Assembly: GCA_019637265.1 (NCBI GenBank)
Contig: JAHBVY010000001.1
Span: 1,240,001 to 1,304,000, forward strand
Direction of reading: 5' to 3'
Length of the DNA: 64,000 nucleotides
Origin: Polyangiaceae bacterium
Lineage (GTDB): Bacteria > Myxococcota_A > Polyangia > Polyangiales > Polyangiaceae
In this document: piece after piece, positions 34,910 through 45,690 of the stretch
How positions within the stretch are numbered: position 1 is the stretch's first letter
Layout of the letters: each line of letters starts with the position of its first letter
Program-made: the position numbers and the translations under genes
Notes under the pieces: generated by a model
Told to the model about the DNA's origin: nothing
Seen by the model: the letters and a program-made list of their open reading frames with translations, nothing else
Databases searched by the model: none

Positions 34910-37453
34910 ATGGCCGCACCTAGCAAGAACCAGGGCGCGTTGAAGGCCCAAGCAAAGCCTGCCAAGGCTACCAAGGCCGCGAAGTCCAGCGCCAAGGCTG
35001 CCAAGCCGGCGAAGGCCGGCCAGGCCAAGCCCGCTCCGAAGGCTGCCAAGCCCGCCGCGAAGAAGGCCGCCAAGCCCGCTGCGAAGCCCGCCCCCAAGGC
35101 GGTGAAGCCCGCTGCCAAGGCAGCGAAGCCAGCCAAGGCAGCGAAAGCGGCCGCGAAGCCAGCCGCCAAGGCGACGAAGGCCACCCAGAAGCCGGCCAAG
35201 GCTCCGAAGCCAGCCGCCAAGAAGCCCACCCCCAAGGCGGCGAAGGCAACGAAGGCAGCCAAGAAGGCCGCCAAGGCGGCGAAGCCCGCTGCGAAGGCGG
35301 CCGCCAAGCCAGCCAAGAAGCCCACCCCCAAGGCGGCGAAGGCGACGGCCAAGGCAACGAAGGCAGCCAAGAAGCCAGCCGCCAAGAAGGCGGCCGCCAA
35401 GGCGACGAAGGCGACCCAGAAGCCGAGCCAAGCGAGCGCCGCGAAGGCGAACGCCGCGAAGCTGCGTGAGCAGGCCGCGCGCCAGAAGGAGAAGGAGCGC
35501 GCTCAGAAGGCGCGCGAGGCAGAGCGCGAGAAGGCGGCCAAGCTCAAAGAGAAGGAGCGACTCGCCAAAGAGAAAGAGCGAGAGCAAGCCGCCAAGCTCA
35601 AGGAGAAGGAGCGGCTCGCCAAAGAGAAAGAGCGAGAGAAGCTCGCCAAGCTCAAAGAGAAAGAACGCGCTCAGAAGGAGAAGGAGCGGCTCGCCAAGGA
35701 GAAGGAGCGGAAGGCAGCCGAGCTCGCCGCCAAGGAGAAGGAGCGAGAGAAGGCAGCCAAGCTCAAAGAGAAGGAGCGGCTCGCCAAAGAAAAAGAGCGA
35801 GAGAAGCTCGCCAAGCTCAAAGAGAAAGAGCGGCTCGACGCCGCCCGAAAGAAGGCAGCCGAGGCCGCCACCAAGCAAAAAGAGCGCGAAAAAGCCGCCA
35901 AGCTCAAAGAGAAGGAGCGGCTCGCCAAAGAAAAAGAGCGAGAGAAGCTCGCCAAGCTCAAAGAGAAAGAGCGACTCGACGCCGCCCGAAAGAAGGCAGC
36001 CGAGGCCGCCGCCAAGCAAAAAGAGCGCGAAAAAGCCGCCAAGCTCAAGGAGAAAGAGCGGCTCGCCAAAGAAAAAGAGCGAGAGAAGCAGCAGAAGGAG
36101 CTGCAGCGCCAGAAGGATCAGCGCGCGGCGGAGAAGGAGCGCGAGAAGGCGCGCGCCAAGGCCGAGCGCGAGAAGCGCCAGGCGGAGGAGCGGGCGCGCC
36201 GTGAGGAGGAGCGCGCCAAGGCCAAGGCCGAGCGCGAGCGCCTGCGCGAAGAGGAGCGCCGCAAGAAGGAAGAGGAGCGCCTCCGGATCAAGGAGGAGAA
36301 GGAGCGCGAGAAGGAGGAGGCGCGCCGCAAGAAGGAGGAGGAGCGGCGTCAGAAGGAGGCGGAGCGCGAGGCCTACCGCAAGGCCAAGGAGGCCGAGCAG
36401 GCGCGTATCCGTGCGGAAAAAGAGGCGCAGCGCCGCGCGCTGGAGGTGAAGATCGCGCGCCAAGCGGGGCGCAACCGCGGCGGCTCGCGCCCGGCGCTCG
36501 CGGCGCGCGCGTATCGCGCGGACGCGATCCCGAACCAGTCCGGCACCTCACGCAACCCGGACGGCTCCCTGGCCAACAGCAGCAAGTTCGCCAACCTCCG
36601 GCTCCCGGAGCAGATCCCGGTGCGCCCGGAGGATGAGTCGATCCCCGCCTTCAGGCCGCCCAGCGTCGCGCCGCCGCCGCCTCCTCCCCCGGAGCGGATG
36701 GATGAGCGCCACGCGGCGATCGAGGCGCGCCTCGCGGAGACGTCGGAGGAGTTCCGCCGCGACTACCGTGAGAAGTTCGAGATGTCGTGGATCCACCACG
36801 ACAGCGCGCTGGAGGGCGTGGTGTACACCTTCCAGGAGCTCCAAACGGCCATCGACCCCAGCATCGCCATCGTGCCGGACTCGAGCCTCCAGCCCGTGTG
36901 CGAGGAGATCCGCCGCCACAAGCAGGCGATCGACCTGGTGTACGAGATGGCGGAGAAGAAGCGCGCGCCCATCACGCTCGATCACATCCGCCGCATCTAC
37001 CTCACGCTGCACCCCGAGGACGGCGACCTCAAGACGCTGAAGTACCGCAAGGACATCCCCCAGCACCGCCTCTACTTCCACGAGTACGCGCCGCCCGACA
37101 AGATCGGCTACAAGGTGCGGCAGGTGGTGGATTGGCTGAACGGTCCGGAGCCGAAGAAGCTCCGGAACCCGGTGCGCGTCGCCGCCCGCGCGCACTACGA
37201 CTTGCTCCGCGTGTTCCCGTTCGCGATCGACAGCGGGAAGGTGGCGCGGCTCTTGATGAACCTGATCTTGCTGAAGTCAGGCTACCCGCCCGCCATCATC
37301 CACGCCGCGGAGCGGCAGCGCTACTACGAGGCGCTGAAGGGCAACCTCCAGACCATCGTGCGCATGGTGAGCGACTCGATCACCAACGGCTTCCAATCGA
37401 TCGAGAAGAAGCTCGACGAGTACGAGACCAAGAAGCGCTCCTTCAACCACTGA
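34910..37453 (+). CDS. Histone-H1-like / charged-helix protein with degenerate Fic domain
   Basis: This 847-residue protein has three parts. Residues 1 to about 184 are Ala/Lys/Pro repeats (KPAKAAKPA type) like histone H1 tails and would bind nucleic acid. Residues about 185-520 alternate Lys/Arg and Glu in KEKER units and probably form a long single helix. After a Pro-rich linker, residues about 600-847 follow the Fic fold, including AARAHYDLLRV, ARLLMNLILLKSGYPPAII and RQRYYEAL. The Fic core HPFxDGNGR is replaced by FPFAIDSGK, with Phe769 where the catalytic His belongs. DSALEG (631-636) resembles the family's inhibitory motif. AMPylation activity is therefore doubtful. Confidence 0.88.
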   Translation: MAAPSKNQGALKAQAKPAKATKAAKSSAKAAKPAKAGQAKPAPKAAKPAAKKAAKPAAKPAPKAVKPAAKAAKPAKAAKAAAKPAAKATKATQKPAKAPKPAAKKPTPKAAKATKAAKKAAKAAKPAAKAAAKPAKKPTPKAAKATAKATKAAKKPAAKKAAAKATKATQKPSQASAAKANAAKLREQAARQKEKERAQKAREAEREKAAKLKEKERLAKEKEREQAAKLKEKERLAKEKEREKLAKLKEKERAQKEKERLAKEKERKAAELAAKEKEREKAAKLKEKERLAKEKEREKLAKLKEKERLDAARKKAAEAATKQKEREKAAKLKEKERLAKEKEREKLAKLKEKERLDAARKKAAEAAAKQKEREKAAKLKEKERLAKEKEREKQQKELQRQKDQRAAEKEREKARAKAEREKRQAEERARREEERAKAKAERERLREEERRKKEEERLRIKEEKEREKEEARRKKEEERRQKEAEREAYRKAKEAEQARIRAEKEAQRRALEVKIARQAGRNRGGSRPALAARAYRADAIPNQSGTSRNPDGSLANSSKFANLRLPEQIPVRPEDESIPAFRPPSVAPPPPPPPERMDERHAAIEARLAETSEEFRRDYREKFEMSWIHHDSALEGVVYTFQELQTAIDPSIAIVPDSSLQPVCEEIRRHKQAIDLVYEMAEKKRAPITLDHIRRIYLTLHPEDGDLKTLKYRKDIPQHRLYFHEYAPPDKIGYKVRQVVDWLNGPEPKKLRNPVRVAARAHYDLLRVFPFAIDSGKVARLLMNLILLKSGYPPAIIHAAERQRYYEALKGNLQTIVRMVSDSITNGFQSIEKKLDEYETKKRSFNH
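35752..36090 (+). repeat. In-gene repeat of about 138 bp in the charged helix
   Basis: Units starting near 35755 and 35893 are nearly identical and a third partial copy starts near 36031. Each encodes about 46 residues containing KLKEKERLAKEKERE and LDAARKKAAEAA. The period keeps the reading frame. Confidence 0.8.
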
Positions 37454-37718
37454 GCGGCGGGCCCCGTGCCTGCCCTTCAAACAGTAGGGGCAGGCCCCCG
37501 TGCCTGCCCTGCCAACAGCGCACGCCCTGCAACCCGTAGGGTCAGGCCTGCCCCTCCGTAGCGGCGCCTGCCCTGCAACAGGGCAGGCCAACTGCCCTTC
37601 AACCCGTAGCGGCAGGGTAGCGGCTCCTGCCCTGCAAACAGGCCAACACCCACGGCGCACTCACAACCCGTGCCGGCGGGGCTAGCCACCGGCGCGCACC
37701 GTGGCACCATGGCGCCCG
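37454..37718. repeat. REP-like palindrome cluster between Fic-like gene and metG
   Basis: Several hairpins are built on GGGCAGG/CCTGCCC. GTAGGGGCAGG (37484-37494) pairs with CCTGCCC (37503-37509). GCCCTG-CAA-CAGGGC lies at about 37570-37584. CAACCCGTAG recurs at about 37530 and 37600. It is a G/C variant of the GTAGGGGCGGG repeat seen at 24031 and 48110. No gene is evident. Confidence 0.75.
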
Positions 37719-39776
<2,058 letters not shown>

Positions 39777-39845
39777 CCGCGGGCCAGCTCTCTTCGACAG
39801 CGCGCGGTGGTTCGCCTAGCTCACGATCTCGCGCATCACGGCAGC

Positions 39846-39892
39846 GTCAGCACAACTGACTAGCTACGGGACCTCGGGTTTGGGGGTTGGTA
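39846..39892. repeat. Short palindrome and G-rich repeat downstream of metG
   Basis: GTCAG-CACAA-CTGAC (39846-39860) is followed by CGGGTTTGGGGGTTGG (about 39873-39888), related to repeat B. The gap is between convergent genes. Confidence 0.5.
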
Positions 39893-39932
39893 CAGACCGA
39901 CCCCACCGCGCGGCGACGCAGTCGCTCGGAGC

Positions 39933-41366
39933 CTAAGGCTCGGGCTCGGTGGGCAGCGCGGCTTCCCAACCCGTCACCACCGCGAGCGCCACCACCGCCA
40001 TGTTGTAGGCGTAGGTGGCGCTCATCTTCGAGAAGCGCTTGAGCGCGTACTCCTTGGCGGGGTCGACGATGTCTTCCTCTTCCATGGTGCCGAGGTCGAT
40101 GCCCTGCTGCACCTCGATGAGCCAGCGCTTGGCGTACTGCGCCGCCTGGCTGTAGGCCTCCAGCCGGCGCTGCGCCTCGCGCGCGGTGGTGAAGGCGTTC
40201 TCCACCTCGAGCGCCACGCCGCCGAGCGCGAACTGCTCGGTGGCGCGCATCTCCTCGAGGTCGGCCTCCACCTGGGCCACCCGCGCCAGGTTGGGGAGGA
40301 AGTCGAGGTTCCACCTGAGGACCAGCGCCGCCCCGTAGGAGGTGATGTTCGCGCTGTCGGAGACGAACGGGTTCTGCTGATCGGTCACCTCGGGCGCGCG
40401 CGCGTAGCGCGCCGTGAGCCCGAGCCCCACGTCGGGGAAATACTTGGCGCGCTGGAGCCGCACCTGAGCCTGACGCGCGCGCATCCCGGCGCGCGCCATG
40501 TTCACCTCCGGGCGGAACAGGCGCGCCGCCGAGAGGTAGCGCGAGAGCGGCGCCAACCGGTGCCCCACGGGCTCGAGCGGCGTGTCGGCGACGTCCAGCC
40601 GAGAGACCCCCGTGAGGAACCTGAGCGCCGCCAGCGCCTGGGCAGACTTCTCGCGCGCCTCGCTCTCACGCGCGGTCAGCTCGGCGCGGTTCATCTTGAG
40701 CTTCAACAGCTCGATGGTGTCGCCGTCGCCGCGCGCGACCTTCTTCTCCAGCTGGCCCAGGTACTTGTCGATGCGCGCGCCCGCGTCCTTCACCAAGGCC
40801 AGGCTGTCACGCGCCAGCTTCACGCCATAGTAAGCTTCATAGACTAATCGGCGCACCTCGCCGCGCTGCTTTTGCACCTCGTGGCGCCCCACGTCCACCT
40901 GCGCCTCGGCGGCGTCCCACAGGCTCGTGATCTTCCCGAAGGTCCACAGCGGGATCACGCCTTCGATGCCAATTTGCCAGGCGAGGCCCATGTCATCGGA
41001 GAGCGAGACGTCGGTGTTGGGGCTGTAGATGGACGAGCCGCGCACCGTGGGCGCCAACGCGAAGCCACCCCGCGCGCTCCACTGGCTGAACGGGGCGGTC
41101 CGCGCCTCGGCCAGCTGCGCCTCGTACTTCTTCAGCTTGGCGGTGGCCGACGCCACCTTGGGGTAGTTCCGGTCGGCCAGCTCGAGGCAGCGCGCGAGGC
41201 TGTAGGTGCGGGCGCTGCTCGCCTTACCGGGGCTGGAGAGCCGCTCGGCGGCGTTCGGGACGTACGGCTCACCCCGGTCGCTCCCGTCGCTAGCAGCGCC
41301 CGGCGCCGCGCTCGCGGTGGACACCGTGAGCCCCATGGCTAGCCCCACGTACGCGCACCGCCTCAT
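39933..41366 (-). CDS. TolC-family outer-membrane protein
   Basis: This protein is about 477 residues from ATG 41366; in-frame starts at 41393 and 41423 lengthen the leader. A signal peptide (GLAMGLTVSTASAAPG) is followed by two copies of the TolC helix/strand repeat. Recognisable elements are LARCLELADRNYPKVASATAKLKKYEAQLAEAR, FPDVGLGLTARYARAP and WNLDFLPNLARVAQVEADLEE. No pump genes are adjacent. Its partner and substrate are unknown. It is distinct from the copper-operon efflux protein. Confidence 0.85.
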   Translation of the reverse strand: MRRCAYVGLAMGLTVSTASAAPGAASDGSDRGEPYVPNAAERLSSPGKASSARTYSLARCLELADRNYPKVASATAKLKKYEAQLAEARTAPFSQWSARGGFALAPTVRGSSIYSPNTDVSLSDDMGLAWQIGIEGVIPLWTFGKITSLWDAAEAQVDVGRHEVQKQRGEVRRLVYEAYYGVKLARDSLALVKDAGARIDKYLGQLEKKVARGDGDTIELLKLKMNRAELTARESEAREKSAQALAALRFLTGVSRLDVADTPLEPVGHRLAPLSRYLSAARLFRPEVNMARAGMRARQAQVRLQRAKYFPDVGLGLTARYARAPEVTDQQNPFVSDSANITSYGAALVLRWNLDFLPNLARVAQVEADLEEMRATEQFALGGVALEVENAFTTAREAQRRLEAYSQAAQYAKRWLIEVQQGIDLGTMEEEDIVDPAKEYALKRFSKMSATYAYNMAVVALAVVTGWEAALPTEPEP

Positions 41367-41487
41367 GACCGGGCGTAGCCTAGTCCATCCCATCGGGCTC
41401 GGCGTCGAGGTTTTCGCCACCACACCACGTCACGCCACGAGGTCTGAATCGCCTCGAACAGACGGCCTTGCGCGCGTGCGAGGCGCC

Positions 41488-42567
41488 TCAGCGCGGCTCG
41501 CGGGTGGAGGGCGGCGTGCGCCGTCCCTCTGGCGTGCGCTGTCCCACTGATGCAGCGGGGGGCTCCGTCCGCGAGGGCGTGAGGGTCGGCGTGTAGAGGT
41601 AGCCCTCTTGCTGGAACACGCACACCTGACCGCCGCCGCTGCGCTTGGCTTGCGTGAGCGCGGCGTCCGCCGAGCGGAGCAGCGCGTCCTTGGTGCGCAC
41701 ATCGCGCGAGGGATACAGCGCCACCCCGAGCGACACGTTCACGCGGTGCGCGTCCTCCCCGAAGCGCGCGGCGCCGATCTCTCTCCAGATCCGCTCCGCC
41801 ACCGCGATGGCCCCTGAGAAGTGCGTGCTGGGCAGCGCCACCAAGAACTCATCGCCACCGAAGCGAGACACCACGTCCACCTCGCGCACCGAGCGCGTGA
41901 TGGCCTGCGCCACGCCGCGGATCACCTCGTCGCCCAGCTCGCGCCCACCGATGCTGTTGAGCGCCTGGAGGCGATCGATGTCGATGACGACGCACGACAG
42001 CGGATCGCTGTAGCGCTCCGCGCGCTTGAACTCCTCCGTGAGCCGCGCGTGGAGGTAACGGTAGTTGTAGAGGCCGGTGAGCTCGTCGCTGACGCTCAGC
42101 TCCTCGAGCCGCCGCCGCGCCTTCACCACGTGATCGTGCAGCTTCTTGATGCGCAGCATCGCCTCCACCCGCGCGATCAGCTCCTGATCGTCGAACGGCT
42201 TGCACACGTAGTCGTCGGCGCCGATCTTGAGGCCCTCCACGCGACTGGCGGTGTCCGTCTTCACCGTGACCAGCACCACCGGGAGGAAGGAGTCCGAGGT
42301 CATGCTCTTCAAGAGCCGACACGCCTCGAGCCCGCTGAGCCGCGGCATCATGATGTCGAGCAACACCAGCTCGACGTCGCCGCGCGCGACGCGCTCCACC
42401 GCCTCCTGCCCATCGGCCACCGTCTCCACCACGAAGCCATGGGCGGTCAAGATGCTCGCGAGCAGCTCGCGCGTGATGCGATCGTCGTCCGCCACCACGA
42501 TCCGCGAGCCCGACAGGCGCTCGGGGCGGGTCAGCTCCCGCGAGGAGTTGGGGGGATCGCTCGACAC
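41488..42567 (-). CDS. Response regulator with GGDEF diguanylate cyclase domain
   Basis: This protein is about 359 residues from GTG 42567. The receiver domain has acidic residues in VVADDDRITRELLA, the phosphorylatable Asp in LVLLDIMMPRLSG and Lys in YVCKPFDD. The GGDEF domain (from LSVSDELTGLYNYRYL) has an intact RFGGDEF active site. It also has an I-site RxxD (REVD) five residues before GGDEF, so product inhibition by cyclic-di-GMP is expected. No sensor kinase is adjacent. The Pro/Thr-rich C-terminal tail is disordered. Confidence 0.93.
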   Translation of the reverse strand: MSSDPPNSSRELTRPERLSGSRIVVADDDRITRELLASILTAHGFVVETVADGQEAVERVARGDVELVLLDIMMPRLSGLEACRLLKSMTSDSFLPVVLVTVKTDTASRVEGLKIGADDYVCKPFDDQELIARVEAMLRIKKLHDHVVKARRRLEELSVSDELTGLYNYRYLHARLTEEFKRAERYSDPLSCVVIDIDRLQALNSIGGRELGDEVIRGVAQAITRSVREVDVVSRFGGDEFLVALPSTHFSGAIAVAERIWREIGAARFGEDAHRVNVSLGVALYPSRDVRTKDALLRSADAALTQAKRSGGGQVCVFQQEGYLYTPTLTPSRTEPPAASVGQRTPEGRRTPPSTREPR

Positions 42568-42642
42568 CCTCAGGAGAATAACCGAAGCGCGAGCACCTGG
42601 CGAATGGCTCCGCCGCGAGCGCTCGACGCAGGCGATCTTCGG

Positions 42643-42666
42643 GAGGGGGTTGGACGGCACCGCGAC
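42643..42666 (+). repeat. Dispersed repeat A copy
   Basis: The core GGGGGTTGGACGGCACCGCG lies between the diguanylate cyclase gene and the LptD-like gene, in the same orientation as the copy at 57753. Confidence 0.75.
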
Positions 42667-42681
42667 CCAGGGCGCCGAACG

Positions 42682-44853
42682 TCAGGGCAACAACTCGACG
42701 CGCAGCTCGGCGTCGAAGCCGCGCCACCAGGCGCCCTCATGAAACGCTGGATGACGCCCGGCGCGGTGGCTCAGCTCCCCCGCGAGGCCCAGGCAGCCAC
42801 ACGGGTGGCGGTAGCCCGCGCCGAGGGACGCCGCGAGCAGCGCCAGGTCCCGCGGCTCCTGTTCGGGCGCTGAACCGGAAGTCAATGAAACGGACGATGA
42901 CGCAGCGCGCGAGGCGTTCAAGTCGACGCTCGCGCCCGCGCTCAGCGCCCAAACCGGGGAGAGCGGGAGCACCCAGGCGGCGGCGCCCGTGGTGCCATGC
43001 CCCACGAGCGGTGAGCTCCACAGCCACTCGCTCACCTCCGCATGCGCCGCGAGCGCCCCCGCGCCCGGCTCCGCGAGGCGCCACTCCGGCGTGCTCTGCG
43101 ACTCCACCCACAACCTCAGGTGCTGCCCCGCGCGGCGACCGATGCGCAGCCTCCCGAACCAAACCCAAGACCCCTGCGCCACCTGTTCGCCCCAAGGCAC
43201 GTGGTAAAGGGCGCGGAGCTGTCCTCCCACCGGAAGCGACTGCACCGCGAGCTCGCCCTCCGCGAAGCTCCGGCGACGCCCCAGCCAACCGCCCGCCGCG
43301 AGGCCCAGCTCGGCGCTGAGCGGCTGCGCCCGTCCAGGCGCCGTCAGCCGCTGCTCAAATAGTCCCTTTAACTGACCGTCTACCTCACTGTCCATCACCT
43401 GGGCCGCGGCGGCGACGCCCGGCTCGATCACGTGACGCGCCGCCTCACGCCCCCCGCTGGCGAAGCGGCGCTGGAGCGGCACGGACGCCCGCGCTGCGCC
43501 ATCGGCCCACACCGCGCGCCGCGCGCGCTCACCCGGGTGATCGTGCGTGCGCTCGAGCCAGCTCGCCGCGAGCCAGCCGCTGCTCGTGACCGGGCCCAGC
43601 GGCGCTCCCAAGTCAGCCCCCGCGCGCTGGAGCCAGAGCCCCTCACCAGGCGCCGAGCCCGCCGCTTCCGTTCGACCCACTGACTGCTCCGCGAGCGCCA
43701 GGCCCTGACTCGACACCCACACATCGAGCCCACCCAGCACCGCGAGCGACCGCCAGGCACCCACCAACGCCCCGGGGCGCACCGTCTCCACGTGGGGCGC
43801 GCCGCGCGCCCCATCCGCGCGCCCTTGGACGTAACCGAACAGCTCACCCGAGCCCTGCGCCGCCATGAGCCGCGCGCGATCCTCAGGCAAAGACACCCGA
43901 CGCAAGGCGCCGTCGCCCAGCGGCGCCCGCAGCGCGCGCGCGCCGCGCAGCGCGTCCACCAGGAGCACCCGATGCCGCCCAGCGGCGCGATCCGGCGCTA
44001 AAGGCACATCACCTGACGAAGCATGCACGAGGTCCAGATCCAGCATGCCGCCGTCCAGGCTCTCGTAGCGCAGCGCGCTGCGCCCGCTGGGCGAGGAGTA
44101 GTCCACCGCCGCGCGCGCTCCAGACACCGCGCCCTCACCCTGACCCAGCGGTGAGTACGCGCCCGCCGCGAGGCGAAGCCGCGAGGGCGGCCGCTCCCCC
44201 CCGCCACGCGCGAGCCCCAGCTCATACCCCAGCCCCGCGTACAGCCCATCTCCACCGCGGTAAGCCAGCGTCGGCGGCAGCCAGCCCGAGCTGTCCGGGC
44301 TCTTCAACGCCAAGGAAGGCAAGCCGAGCACCGTCACCCCACCCAGCTTCACCGCGGGCCGCGTGAGCCTCACGTCCCCCTCTGCGCTCACCTCCGCCGC
44401 TTCGAAGCCAAACGTCACCGGCGGCCGCGCCGCCGCGCAGGCCTTGAGCTCACCGGGCCCGCGCACGAGGAGCCGCCCCGCGCGGCGCGCGACGCGCAGC
44501 CGCTCGGCGTTGAGCCAGAACCGCCCCTGGCGCAGCTCCACGTCCCCTCGCAGCTCCAGCGCCTCCCCCGTGAGATCGAGCTCCGCCTCCTCCGCGCGCA
44601 GCTCGATCGGCTCCGATAAGGCAGCTTTACTGTCGATCGACGCTGACTGCGTGTGCCGCGCTCGCCTCGCCCGCTCCTCGCGGGGATCGCCGGGCGCCAG
44701 CAGGGCAGTGTCACTGTCGAGATCAGCCTCGAAGGCGGCTCCACCGCCCCGTGGCTCCGCCAGGGCGGTCTCGCTGGCGAAGAGCAGCACCGTCAGGGGC
44801 CAGAACCGTAAGCCTGGCGAGCCGCTCGCTTTGGACAGACTCCCGTAGCCCAC
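42682..44853 (-). CDS. LptD-like outer-membrane protein
   Basis: This 723-residue protein has a signal region (FWPLTVLLFASETALAEP) followed by an OstA/LptA-like jelly-roll segment (ALELRGDVELRQGRFWLNAERLRVARRAG). It continues as a long beta-barrel-like region with alternating strands. Near the end YRHPCGCLGLAGELSHRAGR contains a Cys pair, similar in place to the C-terminal Cys of LptD. LptD inserts lipopolysaccharide into the outer leaflet. Sequence is diverged and the essential disulfide pattern is not confirmed. Confidence 0.72.
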   Translation of the reverse strand: MGYGSLSKASGSPGLRFWPLTVLLFASETALAEPRGGGAAFEADLDSDTALLAPGDPREERARRARHTQSASIDSKAALSEPIELRAEEAELDLTGEALELRGDVELRQGRFWLNAERLRVARRAGRLLVRGPGELKACAAARPPVTFGFEAAEVSAEGDVRLTRPAVKLGGVTVLGLPSLALKSPDSSGWLPPTLAYRGGDGLYAGLGYELGLARGGGERPPSRLRLAAGAYSPLGQGEGAVSGARAAVDYSSPSGRSALRYESLDGGMLDLDLVHASSGDVPLAPDRAAGRHRVLLVDALRGARALRAPLGDGALRRVSLPEDRARLMAAQGSGELFGYVQGRADGARGAPHVETVRPGALVGAWRSLAVLGGLDVWVSSQGLALAEQSVGRTEAAGSAPGEGLWLQRAGADLGAPLGPVTSSGWLAASWLERTHDHPGERARRAVWADGAARASVPLQRRFASGGREAARHVIEPGVAAAAQVMDSEVDGQLKGLFEQRLTAPGRAQPLSAELGLAAGGWLGRRRSFAEGELAVQSLPVGGQLRALYHVPWGEQVAQGSWVWFGRLRIGRRAGQHLRLWVESQSTPEWRLAEPGAGALAAHAEVSEWLWSSPLVGHGTTGAAAWVLPLSPVWALSAGASVDLNASRAASSSVSLTSGSAPEQEPRDLALLAASLGAGYRHPCGCLGLAGELSHRAGRHPAFHEGAWWRGFDAELRVELLP

Positions 44854-44930
44854 GCCGCCGCTTCATCACACGGGCGCAGCCCGCGGATCTAGAGCGCCGT
44901 CTGATTCGAGCACGACCCAAGGTGGTCGTG

Positions 44931-45599
44931 CTAGCGCCGCGACAGCACCGGGTTCGGCGCGCGCTCGTCGCGCGCCACGTAGTCCTTCGCCGGCTTGGGG
45001 ATGCTCACCCGCAGCACGCTGGTTCCGCGCGGCCCCACCTGGAGCTGCGAGCGCACGTCCGCCACCTCACGCAGCTGGATCACGAGCAGCGTCTCCCCCG
45101 CCTTACCGCGGGTGAGGCGCGCGCTGGAGACCGGCGTGTTGAAGTGGGTGGTGATGAGCGGCAGCGTGTTGGTGGACCAACGCACGTAGCTGTTCTTCAG
45201 CACCAGGGTCACCGTGCGCTCCCCCTTGCGCACCTCCACCTCGGGCTTCTTGCTGAGCTGCACGCTGATCTCGCTGGTGCCATCGGCGTTCATACGAAAG
45301 CCTGGGAAGGTGGCGATCGCCCAGCGCGGATCGATCTTCACGGGACGGCGGGAGCGCCGCGGCGGATCCTTCCAGGCGTAGCCGCCCGCCTGCGAAGGAG
45401 GCGCCGCGGCAGGCGCCTCCGCAGCGGAGCCATCCCCAGCGGGCGCAGGCGCTGGAGCCGGAGCAGGCGCCGGGGCCGCTGCGCGCTCGATCTGGATCTT
45501 GTAGCCGCCGTCCTCGGTCTTCGTCACCTGCTGCGCCAGCGCGGTGGACGAGAGCAAGCAGGCGAGCCCCAAAGCACCCAAGGCAGACAGACGCAACAT
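44931..45599 (-). CDS. Exported AMIN-like domain protein
   Basis: This 222-residue protein has a signal peptide (LGALGLACLLSSTALAQ) and an Ala/Pro linker. A beta-rich domain of about 120 residues contains EISVQLSKKPEVEVRKGERTVTLVLKNSYVRW, THFNTPVSSARL and LLVIQLREVADV. The strand pattern resembles AMIN domains, which bind peptidoglycan or the cell envelope. It lies between an LptD-like gene and a barrel-protein gene, all on the minus strand. The role is inferred only from the fold pattern. Confidence 0.75.
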   Translation of the reverse strand: MLRLSALGALGLACLLSSTALAQQVTKTEDGGYKIQIERAAAPAPAPAPAPAPAGDGSAAEAPAAAPPSQAGGYAWKDPPRRSRRPVKIDPRWAIATFPGFRMNADGTSEISVQLSKKPEVEVRKGERTVTLVLKNSYVRWSTNTLPLITTHFNTPVSSARLTRGKAGETLLVIQLREVADVRSQLQVGPRGTSVLRVSIPKPAKDYVARDERAPNPVLSRR

Positions 45600-45690
45600 G
45601 GCCCTAGCGTCTCACGAAGCGCCGCCCAAGGCCAGCCCACCCACGACGCGGCTGCGCTACCGCGCGGCGCTGGGCCCCCACTACGCCGCG

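Noticed and set aside
34853..36463. 536-residue Leu-rich ORF opposite the Fic-like gene
   Set aside because: It is the antisense of Lys/Glu repeats in a high-GC gene. It has no start context or family pattern.
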